Below are positions 60,642 through 64,000 of a DNA stretch of 64,000 bases, one piece after another. Positions within the stretch are counted from its first letter, which is position 1; each line of letters opens with the position of its first letter. The notes under the pieces were generated by a model, which ran no database searches, was not told the origin of the DNA, and was given only the letters and a program-made list of their open reading frames with translations. This stretch comes from Arthrobacter endolithicus (GTDB lineage Bacteria > Actinomycetota > Actinomycetes > Actinomycetales > Micrococcaceae). Location of the stretch: NCBI RefSeq assembly GCF_026627425.1, contig NZ_JAPNLH010000001.1, positions 1-64,000 on the forward strand, in the 5' to 3' direction. A program made the translations under genes and the position numbers.

Positions 60642-61925
60642 TTGCGTAAATGTACTTCTCTGCTGACAACTGCTTTTTTACTGGCGACCCTGTTGCTGAC
60701 GGGAGTGACGCCGGCGTCCGCGGCTACGCCATCATCCGGTGACCCTTTCATCGCTAAAGTTCTGCAACTGACTAATCAATACCGGGCCGCCAACGGCGCA
60801 CGGCCGGTGGTCTGGAATCAGGCAGTAGCGGGAATCTCCCAGCAATGGGCGGAGGAGACGGGCCGGAAGGTCAACAGCGGCACGCTGGATATGGCCGCCA
60901 TTCACCGGCCGGACGGCGGTGGTTCGCTGATCCCCCGCGGAGCGGACTGGTATTCGGAAATCATCGCCATCAACAATAGTGCGCAACTGGTGGTGGATTG
61001 GTGGATGACTTCTCCGGCCCACCGCGCCGCGCTGTTGGACAGCAGAGTCACCGATGTGGGGATTGGCTACGCCAAGACGACGGCGGCGGGCTGGGGAGCG
61101 TACGCGGTCGTTGAGAACTTTGCCGGCTATGCCGACCACCGCCCGCCTGCGCCTGCGCCGCCGGTTTCCCCGGGGCCCGTCCCGCAGGCGATTAGGCCCG
61201 GCGATATTGCCGCCATCGATCCCGCTGGGAGCGTTTACGTCTACCCCTCCGCCGGTGGCGGGGATGTCTGGCAGCGGCGGTATCTGGCCGGCGGCGGGCA
61301 GGGAGCACGGCAGGCCGATGTTGTCGACTGGAACTCAGATGGCCGGCAGGACCTGATTATTGTGTGGGCTTCCGGCAATGTCTCAGTGAGCTATGGGCAG
61401 GCGGACGGAACGCTCGGGGCGGCTCAGCGGATCGGCGACGGCGGGTGGGGCGACTATGACATCACGGTCACCCGGTGGAGCCAGGCCGATAGATACCCGA
61501 CGATCCTGGCGAAGAATAATCTGACGGGTGACCTCTTTTGGTACCAGAACCCGTCCGGTTCGGCCATCGGATCCCGGACGCGCATCGGTGCCGGAGGCTG
61601 GAGCCCGCTGAGCATTGTGGCGTTGGACTACGACGGCGACGGCCGCATGGATGTGCTCGCTAAAAACCCGCAGGGGCTGCTGTTGTTGTACCGCAGCAAC
61701 GGTGCCGGTGCTTTCGTGGAGGAGTCGCGGCGGAGCATCGATTGGGGCTGGGACATGATGAACTTTATGACCACTACAACGTCGCACCTGGGCGATGGCA
61801 AGGATGGAATTCTGGCGCGCAGCCAGTCCGGATCGCTTTATTTCTACCCGGTGTCCCCGAACGGGATCAACGCCGGCCTGATGATCGGCCGCGATGGTTG
61901 GAATACAATGCTGATCGGCGGCTAG
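60642..61925 (+). CDS. Secreted CAP-domain protein with FG-GAP/VCBS repeats
   Basis: About 427 residues. A Sec signal (LLTTAFLLATLLLTGVTPAS, cleavage after ASA) is followed by a CAP/SCP domain (NQYRAANGARPVVWNQAVAG, WAEETGRK, WWMTSPAHRAALLD), a Pro-rich linker (PPAPAPPVSPGP), and a C-terminal region with DWNSDGRQDLIIV and DYDGDGRMDVLAK calcium-binding-like FG-GAP repeats. TTG 60642 after AGGCGGA puts the signal peptide at the start; ATG 60573 is in frame but adds 23 residues with no ribosome binding site. CAP proteins are often extracellular; activity unknown. Confidence 0.83.
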   Translation: MRKCTSLLTTAFLLATLLLTGVTPASAATPSSGDPFIAKVLQLTNQYRAANGARPVVWNQAVAGISQQWAEETGRKVNSGTLDMAAIHRPDGGGSLIPRGADWYSEIIAINNSAQLVVDWWMTSPAHRAALLDSRVTDVGIGYAKTTAAGWGAYAVVENFAGYADHRPPAPAPPVSPGPVPQAIRPGDIAAIDPAGSVYVYPSAGGGDVWQRRYLAGGGQGARQADVVDWNSDGRQDLIIVWASGNVSVSYGQADGTLGAAQRIGDGGWGDYDITVTRWSQADRYPTILAKNNLTGDLFWYQNPSGSAIGSRTRIGAGGWSPLSIVALDYDGDGRMDVLAKNPQGLLLLYRSNGAGAFVEESRRSIDWGWDMMNFMTTTTSHLGDGKDGILARSQSGSLYFYPVSPNGINAGLMIGRDGWNTMLIGG

Positions 61926-62015
61926 GGAACAGCGATGCAGCGTCCGTTTGATCAGGCCGCCGTGCCTGCGGACAGGACGTTGAGCCGCCTCCCTTGGGAG
62001 GTGTAGCCTCATGCC

Positions 62016-62480
62016 ATGACACCGCAAGAGCTGGCTAACCTCGCGCATTTGCGCCGGGCGCGGGACCTGATTGACCGGGAGTTCGCCCGCCCGCTGGACG
62101 TTCCCACGATGGCCCGCCGTGCCTTGATGTCTCCGGCGCACTTCTCCCGCCAATTCCGTTCAGTCTACGGCGAGACGCCGTACAGCTATCTGATGACACG
62201 GCGGATCGAGCGGGCCATGGCGCTGCTGCGCTCGGGCATGAGTGTGACCGACGCATGCATGGCTGTTGGCTGTACCTCGCTGGGTTCTTTTAGCTCCCGC
62301 TTCGCCGGGATTACCGGTGAGTCGCCGAGCGCCTACCGTCTGCGGGAACATCACGCGGAGCTGTCCATGCCCGCGTGTGTTGCCAAGGTACGCACGCGGC
62401 CGCTGCGCGTGGACCGAGCTTCAGCGGGCAGCAGCGAATTGAGCAGGATTGAAGAAGCAGCCCCGGCCGCTGCCGTCTAA
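62016..62480 (+). CDS. AraC-family helix-turn-helix regulator
   Basis: A 154-residue protein consisting mainly of the AraC double HTH: ARDLIDREFARPLDVPTMAR, SPAHFSRQFRSVYGETPYSY, MSVTDACMAVGCTSLGSFSS and the closing FAGITGESPSAYR. No separate sensor domain. It is followed 10 bases later by a VOC gene and then a RibD-C-like reductase; this three-gene layout is frequent in soil actinobacteria and implies co-regulation. Confidence 0.87.
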   Translation: MTPQELANLAHLRRARDLIDREFARPLDVPTMARRALMSPAHFSRQFRSVYGETPYSYLMTRRIERAMALLRSGMSVTDACMAVGCTSLGSFSSRFAGITGESPSAYRLREHHAELSMPACVAKVRTRPLRVDRASAGSSELSRIEEAAPAAAV

Positions 62481-62490
62481 TGTTGGCCGC

Positions 62491-62901
62491 ATGACAATTT
62501 CCCTGCAGTTCTGCAATATCACCGTCAATGACGTGGACGAATCAGTTGCCTTTTACCGCGATGCGCTCGGCCTCCAGGTCCGTAACGACGTCGGCTCCGG
62601 TGGCTTCCGATGGGTCACCCTCGGCAGCGCCAGCCAACCGGATGTGGAGATCGTGATCTCTGAACCGCATGCCGGCCGGTCCCGTGCCGATGGAGACACC
62701 CTCCAGAAGTTGCTCACCAAGGGTGTGCTGCCGATGCTTGTGTTCCGCACCGATGATCTGGACGCGGCGTTCGAGAAGGCTCGGGAGTTCGGTGCGGAGG
62801 TGATGCAGGAGCCGATCGCGCAGCCCTGGGGCCCAAGGGACTGCGCGTTCCGTGACCCGTCGGGCAACACCGTGCGGATATCGCAGGCACCCGCTGCATA
62901 G
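62491..62901 (+). CDS. VOC-family (glyoxalase-like) protein
   Basis: A 136-residue VOC protein: ITVNDVDESVAFYRDALGLQ at the start and GPRDCAFRDPSGNTVRISQ at the end, with E in PDVEIVIS and PMLVFRTDDLDAAF typical of bleomycin-resistance/dioxygenase-like members. Function unknown. ATG 62491 is 10 bases after the AraC-type gene; they form a unit. Confidence 0.85.
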   Translation: MTISLQFCNITVNDVDESVAFYRDALGLQVRNDVGSGGFRWVTLGSASQPDVEIVISEPHAGRSRADGDTLQKLLTKGVLPMLVFRTDDLDAAFEKAREFGAEVMQEPIAQPWGPRDCAFRDPSGNTVRISQAPAA

Positions 62902-62943
62902 CGGCTTCCTGCTTCAGCTCTTCAGCGGATTGTGGAGGATATC

Positions 62944-63507
62944 GTGGCAAGACTGATCTATACAGGCATCACCTCACTCGACGGCTACACCGCGGACCGG
63001 GACGGCAATTTTGACTGGAGCGCGCCGGACGAGGAAGTGCACACCTTCATCAACGACCTGGAACGCCCGATTGGAACGTACCTGTTGGGCCGGAGAATGT
63101 ATCAGATCATGACGTACTGGGAGGCTGTGCCGAATCTGCAGGACGAGCCACTATGCATTCAGGACTTTGCGGCGATCTGGGGCACGGCCGACAAAGTGGT
63201 CTTTTCCAGGACTCTGGACGCAGCGTCCAGCGCCAGAACACGGATCGAGCGCGACTTTGACCCGGAGATGGTCCGGCACCTGAAGGAGACGGCAGGAGCC
63301 GATATTTCAGTCGGCGGTCCCGAACTTGGCGGCCATGCGATCCGGGCCGGTCTGGTGGATGAGTATCGGCGGTTTATCACTCCTTGGGTGGTGGGAGGCG
63401 GCACACCGTTTTTACCTGACGACGTGGCGCTGCGGCTCCACCTGGTCGACGAACGCCGTTTCGCCAACGGTGTGGTCTACCTTCGCTACCTGGCCCCCGG
63501 ACTATGA
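62944..63507 (+). CDS. Dihydrofolate-reductase-like (RibD C-terminal domain) protein
   Basis: A 187-residue RibD-C/DHFR-fold protein: LIYTGITSLDGYTADRDGNF, LLGRRMYQIMTYWE, and SVGGPELGGHAIRAGLVDEY for NADPH binding. The GTG at 62944 after GGAGGA gives the standard family start MARLIYTGITSLDG; a GTG at 62932 is in frame. Probably an NADPH-dependent reductase of unknown substrate. Overlaps the convergent DoxX gene by 6 bases. Confidence 0.87.
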   Translation: MARLIYTGITSLDGYTADRDGNFDWSAPDEEVHTFINDLERPIGTYLLGRRMYQIMTYWEAVPNLQDEPLCIQDFAAIWGTADKVVFSRTLDAASSARTRIERDFDPEMVRHLKETAGADISVGGPELGGHAIRAGLVDEYRRFITPWVVGGGTPFLPDDVALRLHLVDERRFANGVVYLRYLAPGL

Positions 63508-64000
63508 TTCCGGGGCGATCGGGTCCGCGGATTTCCCCTCCACGGGAGCTATGGGATGCGCGGCCGCCGCGTCTGCGGCAAGCGCCTGACGACGACGATA
63601 GACCTGTCCGCCGATGGCAGCCGGGATTGCAGCCAAAGCGGCCACGCGCATCCATGGCCGGTCGAAAATTTGACCCGTGGCCGCGTCAAGAGAGGCACGG
63701 CCGGCTCCGCCGATGGTGAAAGAAGCGGCGGCGAGTCCGAGCACTGCGGGGTACTCGAACCCACCATTCGTGGCGAAGAAGCCGTTGGGCGCGTGGACGC
63801 TCGCGGCGACTCCCATGGTGATGGCCGCGACGGAGCCCGCGGCGGGAGTCGCCAGGCCAAGGGCCAGGGCAACACCCGCACCGGCTTCACCGAGCCCGGC
63901 CAGCACAGCACTCGGCGTGGCCGGGCGGAAGCCCATCGCATGCATGCCCTTGCTGGTGCCTTCGATGCCGCTGCCACCGAACCAGCCAAAGAGTTTTTGG
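63502..64000 (-). CDS. DoxX-family membrane protein, 5' part outside the window
   Basis: The minus frame enters from the right edge with QKLFGWFGGSGIEGTSKGMH, a DoxX hallmark, and continues through AMGFRPATPSAVLAGLGEAG, hydrophobic helices and APNGFFATNGGFEYPAVLGL, also typical. The C-terminal YRRRQALAADAAAAHP is cytoplasmic. The start lies beyond base 64000. DoxX-like proteins are small four-helix membrane proteins linked to redox or catechol metabolism; role here unknown. Confidence 0.85.
   Translation of the reverse strand, partial: QKLFGWFGGSGIEGTSKGMHAMGFRPATPSAVLAGLGEAGAGVALALGLATPAAGSVAAITMGVAASVHAPNGFFATNGGFEYPAVLGLAAASFTIGGAGRASLDAATGQIFDRPWMRVAALAAIPAAIGGQVYRRRQALAADAAAAHPIAPVEGKSADPIAPES

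Overview
The window is high-GC DNA from an actinobacterium, most likely Arthrobacter or a close relative in the Micrococcaceae. Supporting signs are two mycothiol-dependent (MDMPI-type) enzymes, a TetR repressor of BioQ type next to the biotin genes, many GTG starts and ATGA stop/start overlaps, and sugar importers that lack their own ATPase. This placement is inferred from gene content; no 16S or marker gene is present. The window reads as accessory chromosome: uptake and catabolic cassettes, small regulator-plus-effector units, and several decayed genes.

Layout. 0-1 kb: an array of TTATGCCGAC/GTCGGCATAA palindromes joined to a 5'-truncated IS3-type transposase. 1-6.3 kb: an orphan encapsulated-ferritin homologue, an acyl-CoA thioesterase, an MDMPI protein, a TPP riboswitch controlling an SDR and a flavin monooxygenase, and a conserved hypothetical. 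6.4-8.8 kb: a decayed arsenic cluster in which only arsC is intact. 8.9-11.3 kb: a DUF998-like membrane protein and an arsR/SRPBCC/hydrolase operon.

11.4-27.6 kb: the most notable block. It holds two ABC sugar importers without ATPases, a GH42 and a GH63-like glycosidase, a two-subunit glycine-decarboxylase-like (P-protein) enzyme, an SDR, an ATP-NAD-kinase-like protein and a GntR/FCD regulator. Related CTGTATAC-type operators lie before the first importer, before the P-protein pair and between kinase and regulator, so the block looks like one regulon for a glycoside whose aglycone may be an amino acid or other PLP-processed compound. No H-, T- or L-protein gene is present, and both P-like subunits have lost hallmark motifs.

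27.7-36.8 kb: an acetamidase/formamidase, a racemase-fold protein without its catalytic cysteines, a PadR plus AarF/UbiB kinase pair, a TetR plus MDMPI pair, a lipid kinase, a truncated SDR and an SQR-like flavoprotein lacking one redox cysteine. 36.8-45.9 kb: divergent transcription units sharing two similar operators: an aminotransferase, a Rieske oxygenase and a cupin-like protein on one side; an amino-acid ABC importer, an IclR regulator and two hydroxy-acid oxidases on the other.

45.9-52.3 kb: a tandem SRPBCC protein, a cytosine-deaminase-like amidohydrolase, a VOC protein, an aldo/keto reductase, a nitrilase-family hydrolase and a fused ArsR-SRPBCC regulator. 52.3-58.6 kb: a biotin operon bioB-bioA-bioF-P450-bioD with a divergent BioQ-like repressor; the P450 may supply pimeloyl units as BioI does. 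58.8-64 kb: an ABC-F protein, a secreted CAP/FG-GAP protein, an AraC/VOC/RibD-C trio, and a DoxX gene running off the right end.
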